In this document: in pieces, positions 12,060 through 24,029 of the stretch | Layout: each line of letters starts with the position of its first letter | Position numbering within the stretch: the stretch's first letter is position 1 | Assembly (NCBI GenBank): GCA_963691705.1 | Contig: OY829542.1 | Span: 30,180,579 to 30,244,578, forward strand | Length of the DNA stretch: 64,000 nucleotides | Direction of reading: 5' to 3' | DNA from: Viola odorata | Lineage: Eukaryota; Streptophyta; Magnoliopsida; Malpighiales; Violaceae | Program-made: the position numbers and the translations under genes | The notes under the pieces: model-generated | Database searches by the model: none | Told to the model about the DNA's origin: nothing | What the model saw: only the letters and a program-made list of their open reading frames with translations

Positions 12060-12077
12060 TGACGTCGTTGCCGGGGA
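12060..12077 (+). other. Ath-A primer binding site, tRNA-Asp type
   Basis: TGACGTCGTTGCCGGGGA, five bases after the LTR. It differs from the Athila tRNA-Asp complement TGGCGCCGTTGCCGGGGA at two positions, both transitions. Confidence 0.8.
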
Positions 12078-12129
12078 TCTTTTGACGGTGTTTTTGTAGT
12101 TTTATTTTTATTTTTGTCTTTTGCAGTTG

Positions 12130-15100
12130 ATGACCAGGTCCTCTAAGGAAGATTTGCTACCTTTGAATCCAGAACTTACGAGGACTGAAGCACAGAACAA
12201 GAAGAAAGTGAAGAGGAAACTCGAAGGTGAATTTTTAGGGACACAAACAGAATCTAGTTCTAGTAGCAGTCTAGGCCAAGATCCAGGCCCAACTGAAAAC
12301 CCAATACCAATCATGGAGGAAAACCAACAAGAACAGACGATGAGGGAACAAAACAGGGGGGCAGAATGAGTGACCTACTCCTGTATTAATCTACCCCCAA
12401 TTGCTAATGACTGGTCTATCAAGACAAATATCATAGCCAACATAACCAAGTTCCATGGCCACTCAAATGAGAATCCTTATAACCATTTAAGGAACCTTCA
12501 TCTCCAATGCGACACTCTCAAACCAGTGGGAGTATCGATAGAGAGGGTCAAACTAAAAGCATTTCCTTGGTCTCATGAAGATTCAACAAAGAATTGGTTT
12601 TATAGCTTGCCCCATAACACTATCACAACATGGGGAGAGATGTCCGCTGCCTTTTTAAACAAGTATTGGAACGCAACTAAGGCAGGGACAGCTAGGAAGA
12701 GTCTAGTCTCCATCCAGCAGAGGGGAGGCGAGAGTTTGAGCGAGTACCATCAGAGGTTTAGAGACCTTCAAGACATTTGCCCTACACATGGCGTGACTGA
12801 CAATCTCCTAATCCAGTATTTCTATGATGGAATGTGCGTAAAAGATAAAGAGAGAGTGGACGCAGCCGCTGGAGGAGCACTTCAAGTTCTTACACCAACA
12901 AGAGCCAAATTGCTTCTTCAAACAATGACCGACGATTATCAAAATAATTCCTCTTCCGAGAAAAATTACTCACATTTCTCTTTAAATGCTTTAAATGTTG
13001 AACACAAGCTTAATGAGATTACTAATATGTTGATGAATCTTTCTATAGGTGCCGCATCTCAAGTACAAGTTCCAGTAGTAGCAGCTAGTCCCATGGCTCC
13101 AGTTTGTGGGATTTGTCAACAGGTAGACCATCCAACACACAGTTGCTACATGGTACAACAACCGGGTAATCCTGCCCTAATCCCAGTTAATGTTGCATAT
13201 GGTTACAATCAAGGACAACCTAGATTTCCCCATGAGAGTAACCAATATCCTTGGAGGCAATATCCCAATCTAAGGTGGAGACAGGCTCAACCTCAGCCTA
13301 GTCAGCAACCACAACAATCCCCCATCAATTTTCAATACTTCGTACCCAGACCACCTCAATCAAACCAGGCCACTGTCCCACAATTGCCACCAACACCTCA
13401 GTCACTTAAGATTATTGGAGTTCCCATAGAGGACACTTTGCAAAAATTCATGCAGGGAACCCAATCTAGTCTTATGGAGATGCAAAAGCAAAATGTAGAG
13501 ATGTAGAGGCAAATCGGCCAAATCACTCAGCAAATCCAGCAACCTGAGACAGGTGGCAAATTACCTTCCACTACTGAAAATAATCCTAAGCACAATGTGA
13601 GTGCTATTCATCTAAGGAGTGGAAGCATTTTACCTGAAAGAACGGGTTCAAAGTCAGATAAAGAAGTACATAACCAATTATTTGAGGATGAGGATGATGA
13701 TGTAGATGAAGAAATTCAGGCAGAATCCAAGCCAGAACCAATCTTGGGTAAGACTGAGACTAAGATTGATACTCGAGCCGAGACAGGAGAGGAGCAATCA
13801 ATCTTGGCCAAGCTAGTGGCCAAGACTGATGAACAAAGTTCAAAACCTCAGGAAACAGTGGAGATTCCACCCCCTTATCCTCCCAAGTCTTCCAAACAGA
13901 AGAAATTAGACGAGGCTAAGGAATTCATGAACATTTTTGGCAAAGTGGCAGTGAATATTCCCATGCTAGATTTGATTTCTAAAGTACCTTCTTATGCAAA
14001 TTTTTTGAAAGAACTCTGTATTAACAAAAGGAAACTTACAAGGATTGAGAGAGTGAATCTTACACAGGATGTTTCTTCAGTACTCTAGAAAAAACTCCTG
14101 GAGAAATACGGAGATCAAGGAACCTTCACCATCCCTTGCAAGATTGGGAACAAAATGGTGGAAAAGGCTCTTTGCGACTTAGGAGCTGGAATCAATGTAA
14201 TGTCCCTGAGAGAGTACGAGACATTACAAATGGGGGCAATGAAAGAGACACAGGTGGTGATTCAATTGGCTGACCGAACCGTAATTCATCCTAAAGGAGT
14301 GGTAGAGGACGTTCTCATCCAAGTCAATAATTTTATATACCCTGTGGATTTTTATATTGTTGAAATGGATTCTGACTTACCTTCTTGTACAATAGATGTG
14401 CTCCTAAGGAGACCTTTCCTTAGATCAGCTAGAGCAAAGATAGATGTATATGAAGGTAGTATTATTTTGGAATTTTTTAGGAGCACGATTAAGTTCTATA
14501 TGAAGGAGGGATTGAAATATCAAAATGAGACACATAGTGTTAATTTTATTGATATTTTATACCCTATCAAAGAAGAGACTGCAAACTTGTGTGCTACTGA
14601 CCCACTTGATTTTGTCTTAAGCAAAAGTATCTCAGCTAAGACACTGGCAGAATTGGAAGAATGAGTGGGAAACTAGGATGATCTTAGGGAGATCGTAACA
14701 GATCTTCACGAAATTGAACCAATGAAGGAAGCATTGATTTGCCCGTTGTTGAGTGTGTCTGATTCTAACGTTTTACCATCTATTTTGCAGGGACCTAAGT
14801 TGGATCTTAAGGAGTTTCCGGAACACCTTAAGTATGCCTATCTAGGCCAAGACAAAACTTTGCCAGTAATAATCTCAGCTAAGCTCTCGAGCGAGGAAGA
14901 AGCCAAATTGACAGACGTGTTGAAAGAACACAAGGAGGCCATCGGATGGACCTTGGCAGACATGAAGGGCATATCTTCGACCATCTGTACCCACAAGGTA
15001 CTTGTGGAAGAGGATAAGAAAATAGTCCGACAACCCCAGAGGAGGCTAAACCCTCCGATGATGGAAGTTGTTAAGAAAGAAATTATAAAGTTGCTTGATG

Positions 15101-17697
15101 CTGGAATTATTTACCCGATTTTTGATAGTTCATGGGTTTCTCCTGTGCAGGTCGTACCCAAGAAGACAGGGATCATTGTGACTGAAGGAGAGGATGGAAT
15201 CAAAAGGGCTACAAGAATTTAGAATGGATGGAGGGTCTGCATAGACTACCGCAGGCTTAACTAAGTCACTAGGAAAGACTACTTTCTGTTACCATTCATT
15301 GATCAAATGGTGGAACGATTGACTGGTAAGCCCCACTACTATTTCTTAGACGGTTATTCAGGGTTCCATCAAATCCCAGTGGCACTAGAGGACTAAGAGA
15401 AGACGACATTTACATGTCCCTTCGGAACCTTTGCGTATAGGAGGATGTCATTCGGATTGTGCAATGCACCGACCACTTTTCAAAGGTGCATGGTAAGTAT
15501 CTTTTCAGAGTATGTGGAAAAAAGTATTGAAGTGTTTATGGATGACTTCACCGTTTACGGTGACACTTTTAATGAATGCTTAGCTAATCTGGAAAATATT
15601 TTGAAGAGATGCATGAGCACTAATCTAGTGCTGAACTTCGAAAAATGTCACTTTATGGTAGACCAAGGTATTGTTCTAGGGCACGTTATCTCTAAAAAAG
15701 GCATAGAGGTTGACCAAGCTAAGATAGATGTTATCAAAAGTTTGCCTTACCCCTCATGCGTGCGTGAGGTTAGGAGTTTTCTTGGCCACGCTGGATTTTA
15801 TCGCAGGTTTATCAAAGATTTTTCGAAGATTGTGGAGCCGATGTGCAAGCTGTTACAAAAACAAGTAGACTTCAACTTTAATGAGGCTTGCCAAGTAGCG
15901 TTTGACAAGATTAAGGAGAAACTCACGACAACCCCTATCATGCAAGCACCAGATTGGAGTCTCCCATTCGAATTAATGTGTGATGCTAGTAACTCAGCCG
16001 TTGGTGCGGTTCTAGGGCAGAAAAAGGGTAGAGATCCACACGTGATCTACTATGCCTCCAAGATGCTTGATGAGGCACAAAAGAACTACACCACCACGGA
16101 GAAAGAGTTGTTTGCAATAATCTTTGCATTAGATAAATTTAGATCGTATTTGTTGGGAACAAAAGTCATAGTATTTTCTGACCATGTGACCTTGAGGTAT
16201 CTCTTGGCCAAACCAGAATCTAAGCCAAGACTAATCCGCTGGATTTTACTTTTGCAGGAATACAATTTAGAGATAAAGGACAAAGCAGAAAAGGAAAACT
16301 TAGTCGCGGACCACTTGAGCAGATGTTTTGTGAAGGCAGACTTGGAACCAATCAGAGATGACTTTCCAGATGAACACCTGTATGCGATCCAAGAGATGAG
16401 ACCATGGTTTGCTCATCTCGTCAATTTCTTAGCTACGGGTAATCATTTTGGAGACCTGACGGCTCAAGAAAAGGTAAAAATTAAGCATGATAGTAGGTAT
16501 TTCATCTGGGATGATCCTTATCTTTGGAAAATCGGATCTGATCAATTGATTAGGAGATGTATACCTGAAAGTGAAATTCCGTCTATCTTAAGATTTTTTC
16601 ATTCTTATGCATGTGGTGGACATTTTGGAGCTAGGAGGACAGCCTTAAAAGTCCTCGAGTCAGGATTTTATTGGCTTACTCTATTTCATGATAGCTATAG
16701 ATTTTGTAAGACATGCCTTGAATGTCAAAAGATAGGAAACATAAGTTCTAAAAATCAAATGCCTATGAATGTTATATTGAATTGTGAGATTTTTGACTTG
16801 TGGGGCATTGATTTTATGGGGCCTTTTCTTATGTCTAACGGGAAACAATATATATTGCTTGCTGTGGATTACGTATCTAAATGGATAGAAGCAAAAGCAA
16901 CTAGGACCAATGATGCTAAAACTGTTGTTTCATTTTTGAAAACTAACATTTTGAACAGATTTGGTGTGTCTAGAGGGATCATTAGCGATCGTGGGACACA
17001 TTTTTGCAATAGGATTATTGTTTCACTTTTTAGGAAATATGGTGTAACACACAAGGTTTCCACTGCTTACCATCCTCAGTCGAACAACTAAGCAAAAGTA
17101 TCAAACAGAGAAGTCAAGTCGATCTTAGCTAAGACAGTTGGCTTAGATCGGCGAGATTGGAGCCAAAGGCTGGATGATGTGTTGTGGGCATACAGGACAA
17201 CCTACAAAACTCCCATAGGAATGACTTCGTATAAATTGATTTATGGGAAAGCGTGCCACCTGCCAGTAGATATGCAGCATAGAGCTTATTGGGCAATTCG
17301 AAAATACAATCTAAGGTACGACCAAGCAGGTGAGGAAAGGAAGCTTCAGATCCACGAGATGGAAGAACTGAGGAACCAAGCTTATGACAATCAACTCTTA
17401 GCTAAGATCCGGATGAAAGCTTATCACGATAAAAAGATTGTTGAGAAAAACCTCCAACTTAGAGGAAAGGTCCTTCTGTACAATTCTCGATTTAAGCTCT
17501 TTCCTAGTAAGCTTAAGACTAAATGGGAAGGTCCATATGTTATCACTAACATCTACCCTCATGGTGCAGTGGATATTAAGAAGGAAAAGACAGGTATTGT
17601 GTTCAAAGTCAATGGACAACGCCTCAAACCATTCCTGGAAGGGTTTCCAACATTCGAGGAAACCCAGGTGGTTGAAGACCCACCTGAGATTCAGTGA
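12130..17697 (+). pseudogene. Ath-A gag-pro-RT-RH-IN polyprotein, nine nonsense mutations
   Basis: A single reading frame of about 1,855 codons starting at ATG 12130. In order: gag core (NWFYSLPHNT, ...NKYWNATKAG; about 12380-12960), a CCHC knuckle CGICQQVDHPTHSC (about 13107), a protease with CDLGAGINVMS (about 14175), reverse transcriptase with FMDDF (15537), RNase H ([12 protein letters not shown], about 15980), an integrase zinc region ([19 protein letters not shown]) and an integrase core with [15 protein letters not shown] and HPQSNN. It would build particles, copy the RNA and insert the cDNA. The frame is never shifted, but stops occur at 12367, 13504, 14086, 14662, 14674, 15220, 15262, 15394 and 17089. 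Comparison with Ath-B indicates each replaced a Gln or Arg codon. The final TGA at 17695 looks natural. Confidence 0.9.
13801..13826. repeat. 24-bp inverted repeat inside Ath-A gag
   Basis: TCTTGGCC-AAGCTAGT-GGCCAAGA, translated in the gag frame as LAKLVAKT. Confidence 0.85.
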
Positions 17698-17740
17698 AAA
17701 GCAGAGCAGAGTCATGCCTAGGACAATAACTAAGGCGCTA

Positions 17741-17758
17741 CATGGGAGGCAGCCCATG
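17741..17758 (+). promoter_or_regulatory. Post-pol hairpin with AGGCAG loop (Ath-A)
   Basis: CATGGG-AGGCAG-CCCATG, 43 bases after the pol stop. Equivalents with different but paired stems occur in Ath-B, C and D. Confidence 0.7.
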
Positions 17759-18232
17759 CTTTTTAATTCTTTTCTTTCCCCTCTATTATTTTCCTTCTTT
17801 TTATTTTTATTTGTGAATAAATTTTTTTGTTAAGTTTTTTTTTATTTTAAGTTGCTGACCCATTTTCTTCCAAGAATTTCTTCAGGAGTTTGCAAAGACA
17901 AAGTGTGGTGAGGGTGTTTGTCTAAGCCTTTTTTATCTAATCCAAACCTTCTTCAAAGAATGAGGATTAAAGGACGCACGGAAATAAAAAGAAAGAAAGA
18001 GGGAAAGCAGATTACGTGTCAAAAAGAGGGAGAAAAAGTAGGAGTAACGGTTAGAATTTGAAAATTTAGCTTTTTCAAATTCTAATTAATGAAAATAATG
18101 ATGAGATAAACCCCTTATCTCCCACTAAACCCTCAAATCCCTAATTTTTCTCTCACCGAAAATCTCTCAACTCGTTCTCATCCAACTCTCTCCACCTTCC
18201 TACATTCACTCCACGATCAACTCTCTCCAATC
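17759..18232 (+). other. Leader between pol and env-position ORF (Ath-A)
   Basis: No ORF of note. It holds a third polypurine-like copy, AAGTGTGGTGAGGG (17901-17914), without an obvious preceding hairpin. Confidence 0.5.
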
Positions 18233-20343
18233 ATGGCTAAATCAAAGAAATCCTCCAAGAAATCAGCCACTCTAGAATCCCCTCCGAAAAATCAAACATC
18301 TCCTATCTCTTCGCCATCTCCCTCTCTCACAAATCCAGAACAGGATCTGCCCGAGAACCTAGACGAAGCACTCAAACTAGCAAGGACAATAATGTCCATA
18401 AAGGAAAATCCGTCCAGTTCTCCCGAGCAGCCTGAAAAGGAAGTATTCTGCACTCCTCCTACAATCGCAACTTCTGGGTCCCCCAAGGGAAATCTTCCAA
18501 CCAGTACGAAAATTATTCTCCCAGAAGAACCAAAAACCCAATCTAGGGTTAGCAAGGAGGGGAGTCCAGATGTTGAGGTGATTTCAGAGACGGACTCCGA
18601 CGAGAAGCCGCAACCTACTTCCAGAACCAAACAGGCGGCTCGAAAGAAGGGCGCGAAGAAGCCAGTCGATTTTAAACCCTCGTCTAATCAGGGTTTAACC
18701 AAGGAGAAAAAGAGGGCAGGGAAGAGAAAGATTGACACAACTGATGAGGAAGAGCTGCCGGTTAAGAGGACGCGCTCAGCGTCTGCAAGAGGGAAGAAGA
18801 AACTGGAAGAAGATGAACCTGACAATGACTTAGATGTAGAAGCAGCTATTGTCTTGGCCAAGCCTGCGGCCAAGACTGCCAAGGTATTCCTACCCCCCTT
18901 AAGCTCATTAAATGGTTATCTGAGGCCTAATACCCCTAATCTTAGGGCTAGATTGAATGAGAAGCATGCTTGTGAAATTACCCAGTTTGCTATTCTTGAT
19001 TTTTCATTCCTCGATGCTTTGGGTGTGGGTAACAGGATTAGGCAATTTATAATTAATATTGGGTGGGAATCTTTTTTGTACCTTGATTTGCTTGCTTATG
19101 CTGAGTTGTGCTTGGAGTTTCATGCATTTTTCTGGCTAGATCAGGATAGATTGTATGCCAATAGAAGGGCCAATCTTGTTCTGGGTGCATCTGATGTGGT
19201 TAATTTTAGATTGCTTGATATTTGGTCTCACTTGTCTGTTGATGATTTCAATATCATGCTTGGATTTGTCAAAGAGGATGAGGTTAATTCTGAGGAGTAT
19301 AAGAATGTCTTGACTGATTATCCCCAAATTGGGATAAGACAGTAGCCTATAGGGAATTAGTTGGTGACCCTAAGGGGAATTTTGATAAGAATGCTAAGGC
19401 TCACCAGATCCGAGATCCTACTTTGAGGATGCTCCAAAGGATCATTTCCATTAACCTCTCTAGTAAGACAACTAACTCAGGCAACATTTCTAAGCTTGAG
19501 GTTTTTCTACTTTGGTGCATGCTGCATAAAAAGAGAGTGAACTTAGGCTACTGGATTGTAAGGCAAATAAAAGCATGTGACCCCATCCCCAAACTGATCT
19601 TAGGCACCCTTATTTCTTCCATTACTGCAACTGCTAGGGGTATTGATCTGTCTACTCTAAATATGCATTTATCCTGTACTGTTAAGATCATAGATCTTAA
19701 GGCTTTTGACCAGATGGGCCATTTCCACGAGGAAAAAGGCTTTCTTTGTTTTAATACAGGATTTACACAATAGGCAGACCACCTCTATGGAAAGAAGGTC
19801 AACAATAATTTCAAGTTGCGACCAATCCAGCTTGATGATGTGGTCCCCAATTCCAGCAGTGCAGACAAAGAGCCTAATCTTGGCCAAGATGGAAAGACAA
19901 ATGACCCAACAGATGATCCAGACTTTGTCCACCCATTAATTCCAGAATGGGCACGGGAACTCCTCTACATGCAGCATGATCAGATGCAGGTTTTCACAGA
20001 AAACCAGCATCTATTTCATGACTACCAGTTGGATGCGAAGGAGCAGTTGAGGCAGGTGGTTGACCAACAGCAAGCTCTATTTCAGCATATCGAGAAAGCC
20101 CAGCAGGAACAGCTCAACAAGTTTCTGGTGCAGTAGGAGAACAGATTCCAACGCATCCAGAACCTCCTTGAGGTCTCCTTCAAGTTTATCCAAGCTATGG
20201 ATAAAATTGTCGCACGCATACGCAACAAGGTCGATTCTCATTTTAGTAGCAGCAACGATTACAGTGACTCCTCCGAAGAAGGAGATGGTTCTGCTCCGTC
20301 AGTACCTAATCCACCTCCACCTCCACCTCCCGCAACTCAGTAA
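18233..20343 (+). pseudogene. Ath-A env-position ORF (ATHILA ORF-like), broken
   Basis: It starts at ATG 18233 with a Lys/Ser/Pro-rich, probably disordered N terminus (about residues 1-215). A conserved domain follows, with LCLEFHAFFW, VVNFRLLDIWSHLSVDDFNIMLGF and, after a frameshift near 19330, LFLLWCMLHKKRVNLG-like sequence. The YxELCLEF...FRL...F..LLGF pattern matches the plant Athila ORF found in the env position. The C-terminal third is Gln-rich and helical (about 19930-20200) and ends in a Ser/Pro-rich tail. Two further breaks are stops at 19771 and in the LVQ/ENRF segment (about 20134), both explicable as CAG to TAG. I see no clear signal peptide or membrane segment, so calling it an envelope is not justified; its function is unknown. 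Confidence 0.75.
18851..18876. repeat. 24-bp inverted repeat inside Ath-A env-position ORF
   Basis: GTCTTGGCC-AAGCCTGC-GGCCAAGAC, perfect 9-bp arms, translated LAKPAAKT. Confidence 0.85.
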
Positions 20344-20416
20344 ATGCCCCCAGGTTGTGTCTTTTTCTTTTCTTTTCTATTTATTGTGTCTTTTCTATTT
20401 ATTTTAGCTCTCATTT

Positions 20417-20455
20417 ACACATTGAGGGCAATGTGTCCTTTAAGTGTGGTGAGGG
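20417..20455 (+). promoter_or_regulatory. Internal hairpin-polypurine module (Ath-A)
   Basis: Stem ACACATTG/CAATGTGT with purine tetraloop AGGG, then TTTAAGTGTGGTGAGGG. It has the same construction as the terminal module at 21408. Confidence 0.75.
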
Positions 20456-21407
20456 TGTTTCTATGTGACTTGTCTGTACGTACATGTTTTTTGTGTTTTT
20501 GTATGATTTTTCTTTTATTGCATGAAATTTTTTCCGAATCTAGGCTAAGTTAAGTGGCCTAGATTGTCTAGTTAGAGTCTAATGCATGATTTTTATTGTA
20601 TTTTTATGTGTATTTTTAGGCATGTGTGTTTTGTGTTTTGTTTGAGTGTCGACAAAGTCTTGACTATGCTTGAAGCCTATCCCTTAATGTGTTAACCTTG
20701 ACCTTTAGCATCCTTCACCTTGTGACCCCGTAACTTATGAGCAAGGCATTGAAATGGGTTAACATATTCAACACCAGTAAGGGTACGATTCTGGGTACCT
20801 TTTAAACATCAATCTTGTATATGATTATGAGATCTAGCATTGTGTAACTGATTTGACAAATAGACAAGCTTCCACCAAAAATATTAAGCATTCCCCTAAA
20901 GAAAATATTGCTAGTGGTGAATAGAATCTCTGCCTTGTGGTATGCTGAATTTGCTCTGATATTCAAAGAACTACTTTTATACCTAGTATAATGCGTGCTC
21001 TAAAAAAATAAAAAATTGTGCAATAATTTGTCTTGATATTTCTACCTCATTAAGCATTAATATTCAAGAAACTTGTAGCAATACTGGCATAGATAATTTT
21101 TCAGCAACGCAAAATTAATAATGAGATGAGCAGTTTGAATTAGGGGAAGAATATGGGAAGTCAGTGGTTGCCTTGTCTTGTTGAGTCTGTTATGGAATGC
21201 AAAGATGTTATGATCATGTGGAATTCGGATGTTTAGGGTGTTGAGTAGGCCATGTTCATAAGGGTTGGGATCCATTGAGAAGTATGCTGATTGTCATAGG
21301 TACGAAGGTATAAAGGGACTGGCTAAGGGTATTCTGTCGAGGAAATTTGCCATTGTGTGTTTCTTTTGTTTAGAGTCTTTCTTTTGTTTTCTTAGTTTAG
21401 AGTTTAG
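20456..21407 (+). other. About 0.95 kb non-coding block between polypurine modules (Ath-A)
   Basis: No supported ORF. An equivalent block of about 1 kb exists in Ath-B, C and D. Confidence 0.6.
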
Positions 21408-21446
21408 TATGCTTAGGGGCAAGCATTGTTTAAGTGTGGTGAGGTT
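21408..21446 (+). promoter_or_regulatory. Terminal hairpin and polypurine tract (Ath-A)
   Basis: ATGCTT-AGGGGC-AAGCAT, then TTTAAGTGTGGTGAGGTT directly before the 3' LTR. This is the expected plus-strand primer, although it is less purine-rich than Ath-B's AAGTGTGGGGAATT. Confidence 0.75.
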
Positions 21447-22931
21447 TGATTGACGTTTATTTCCATGCGTTTTTACCATCCTAAACTACCTTGTTTATGG
21501 TGAAAACAATCTCTTTCACGTCAATTTGCTATCTTTTGAAGGAAGTCTTGGGAAACGAAAGAAATGAAGGAAACGCCAGCCTTTAGCGACAGAGTAGCAA
21601 TCTTGGCCGCAGGCTTGGCCAAGATTGCCGAGAAAGAAGCGTGCTGGTCATGGACTCAAGGAAGACGCGTTTGTATTGAGCCGACAGCTGGCTGTTGCGT
21701 CTACCGGGAGGACTCTAAGGATTTACTCTGATTCCGATTTGAACAAACAAACAATCCGGTTGTTTCAAATATTTATTTTATTTTATTGTATGTTTCGAAT
21801 TTGAATGATTGGGATTTTATCCCTATCTTTTATATTTTTGAAGTTTGGAATTTGGAAAGAAACGTGATGAGCGGGGACTCTAACCTTGTTAAAGGTTAGG
21901 GAAGGCTGTCAATTACGTGATCTTCCTTCTTCCAACTTCTGGGTTGTAAATACTTTTGCGCTGTGGTTATTCAATTTGAATATCACAGATTTAATTTAGT
22001 TTTATGTTCATCAATTATTTCTTTGCTCCTTTGATTATTATGTCTAGCAGTTAAACACCCAATTCTTGGTAAGGGTTGAGTGAGTTCACTTGTGAATCGA
22101 GAGACCGATCTGTTCCTCATATCCTCTCGATCGTAATTGATTCAGGTTCTAGTTAAACAAACCAGTTCCTATCTAGGCTAAGATTTGATCAGCCTTGGGC
22201 TAGATAGAGGATCTGTAGCCAGTCAAGAAGGGGACGTGCCGAAGCCGGAGTGACACAAGTAGGCAGCTAGCTTCGCGGAAGTTAGTGGACTTGGATCGAT
22301 ATAGGCCTAACCAGACTGACAATCTAGGACTCATAATTGGGAGCAGCTTGGCCTAGACTCTGTCTTTCCCTGCACCATTGAGAAAACGCATATGCCTCAA
22401 GCCAGCAGCCAATTGGATAAACTCTTTAACCAGCAAGGTGTCCACTGGCTAGGATCACTAGGAAAGGGAGTTCCCGCTAAGTGATTTCAAGAGGAGGAAA
22501 GTAGGATTGGAAAGGAGTTCCTCCCAATCTATAGCAGTGTTATGAGAGAGAAGGAAAATCTAAGGGTCAATGATCGAATAAACAAGGATTGCGCTCACGA
22601 ATTCGCCCTTACCAGGAGTTTACCCCACATCAGTTCACAACCAATCTCAACCAGCAATCTTAGCTAAGATTCCTTTCTGCATAAGATTGCTTCTTTATTT
22701 AATTTTTGCTTGTTTCTTTTTATTGCTTTGTTTATTTTAATTGCAGAAACAAAACCCTTCAACTCCAGTGACGAGGAAGTCGAGTCGAAGCTACAATTTC
22801 CTGAAAGATCTCTATGGACGATCCTCTTACCATGATCTATAAGTTCCTTGTGGATGAGTGATAAGTTGTATTCCTACCCCTAATTTCGTATATTTTATAC
22901 AACTAAATTTGATGCCCTCGACACGCAATCA
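21447..22931 (+). repeat. Ath-A 3' LTR
   Basis: 1,485 bp. It carries a perfect inverted-repeat site (21600-21625) and a TCTTAGCTAAGA palindrome near 22657-22671 that the 5' LTR lacks. Confidence 0.9.
21600..21625. repeat. 24-bp inverted repeat (Ath-A 3' LTR)
   Basis: ATCTTGGCC-GCAGGCTT-GGCCAAGAT, perfect. Confidence 0.85.
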
Positions 22932-22936
22932 ATTTC

Positions 22937-23170
22937 CAAAATGCGTTTCACAATAATATTTTCCCAAATGGAAAATTTTCAGCAATTTTTCTAGTTTTTC
23001 AGAATTAACACTACAAATTTAGAAAATTTTGTAAACGTTATATTTGAAGTTTTCCAAATTTTCCAAAAAAAAATCCAATTTTTTTTTCTCCAGTTCAACC
23101 TATCCATATTGTTAATCTAAAAAAGAAACAATGTTATTTTAGACATGTCTACCATCGTAATTTTGATATG
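22937..23170. repeat. Harbinger subterminal inverted repeat, left copy
   Basis: Inverted relative to about 37680-37935. Both contain a TTAACACTACAAATTTAGAAAA-like block, a run of A/T with GTTGAAC or GTTCAAC, and an AGACATGTCT palindrome. The left copy was separated from its TIR by the Ath-A insertion. Confidence 0.7.
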
Positions 23171-23337
23171 CTAAATTTTAGACTTGAATACTACAAATTT
23201 GAACACTCAAAACGTACTTAATTTAACTTGTTACTTCTTCATATTCTAACAATTATTATAATTAGCCCATAATTGATTTGCAATATCTTCTCTAACCGCA
23301 TTAGTTGTTGTTGGGACATATCCACTTGAATACCTTC

Positions 23338-24029
23338 TTACGTCACAGTAGCTTCGTTCTCTGTAAATTTTTGCTGACCTTCTGTACCATATTTTGTGAA
23401 TAGTCGATCAGCTCTATCTTCCATTCGAATAAAGTTATGTAGAGTACAACAAGCTTGAGGTATTTGCCTTTGACGACGAAGAGGATAATTTGGAATAGAG
23501 TTTAAAATTGGAAATCTAGCTTTTAAAACGCCAAAAGCCCTTTCAATCACATTTCGCAATGATGAATGTCGATAGTTAAACAATGCATATTTTCTTGTTA
23601 TCCTTCCTCGTCTATGAAAATCATTTAAGTGACACCGTTCACCACGATAAGGAGCTAAAAATCCAGGAATATTTGGATAACCAACATCAACTGCATAATA
23701 GTAACCTGCAAAAGATAAATAGCAATCAACTTTAGTAGTAAACCATTAATGTAACAACTAATAAATATTGTTATGAATTACAAAAATAATGTTTTACCAG
23801 CTGCAGGCATAGGGAAACCATTATCTTGTCTTGTCAATGCATCAAGAAAGAAGTGTGAATCATTAGTTGTGCCTACCCAACCAGTATACACAAAGGTAAA
23901 CATCATATCATGCGAACACGCCACCATAACATATTGAGTAACAAGTGCTTTTCTACCCCGAAAAGTTTTTTGTTTGTTTGCAGGACACCAAGCTGCGACA
24001 TGAGTACCATCTACAACACCTATGCATTT
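23338..24029 (-). pseudogene. Harbinger transposase, catalytic exons (3' part)
   Basis: Two exons on minus. Exon 24029-23798 encodes CIGVVDGTHVAAW and WVGTTNDSHFF. An intron of 92 bp (23797-23706, GT...AG, phase 1) follows, then exon 23705-23338 with NVIERAFGVLKARFPIL and a TAA stop. These are the three DDE_4-type catalytic blocks of HARBI1-like transposases: Asp in VDGTH, Asp in NDSH and Glu in IERAFG. All three acidic residues are present. The protein would cut the Harbinger ends and rejoin them at TTA targets. The N-terminal exon is 12.5 kb away at 36687-36916 because Ath-B landed just upstream of this exon. The bases before the expected exon start (24031-24030) read AC instead of AG, so the acceptor looks lost as well. 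Confidence 0.88.

Larger units (their letters stand above)
10576..22931 (+). mobile_element. Ath-A: full-size Athila-type Ty3/gypsy element, TSD ATTTC
   Basis: 12,356 bp from TGATTGACG to ACGCAATCA, flanked by ATTTC at 10571-10575 and 22932-22936. Order: LTR, tRNA-Asp-type PBS, gag-pro-RT-RH-IN, hairpin, env-position ORF, polypurine modules, LTR. This matches Athila in both architecture and size. The two LTRs differ clearly by eye, more than those of Ath-B, and nine stop codons interrupt gag-pol, so it is an old copy unable to make its own proteins. It is inserted in the non-coding left part of the Harbinger. Confidence 0.92.

Noticed and set aside
17398..17833. Overlapping ORFs of 119 (minus) and 131 (plus) codons
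   Set aside because: Shadows of the integrase C terminus in other frames.
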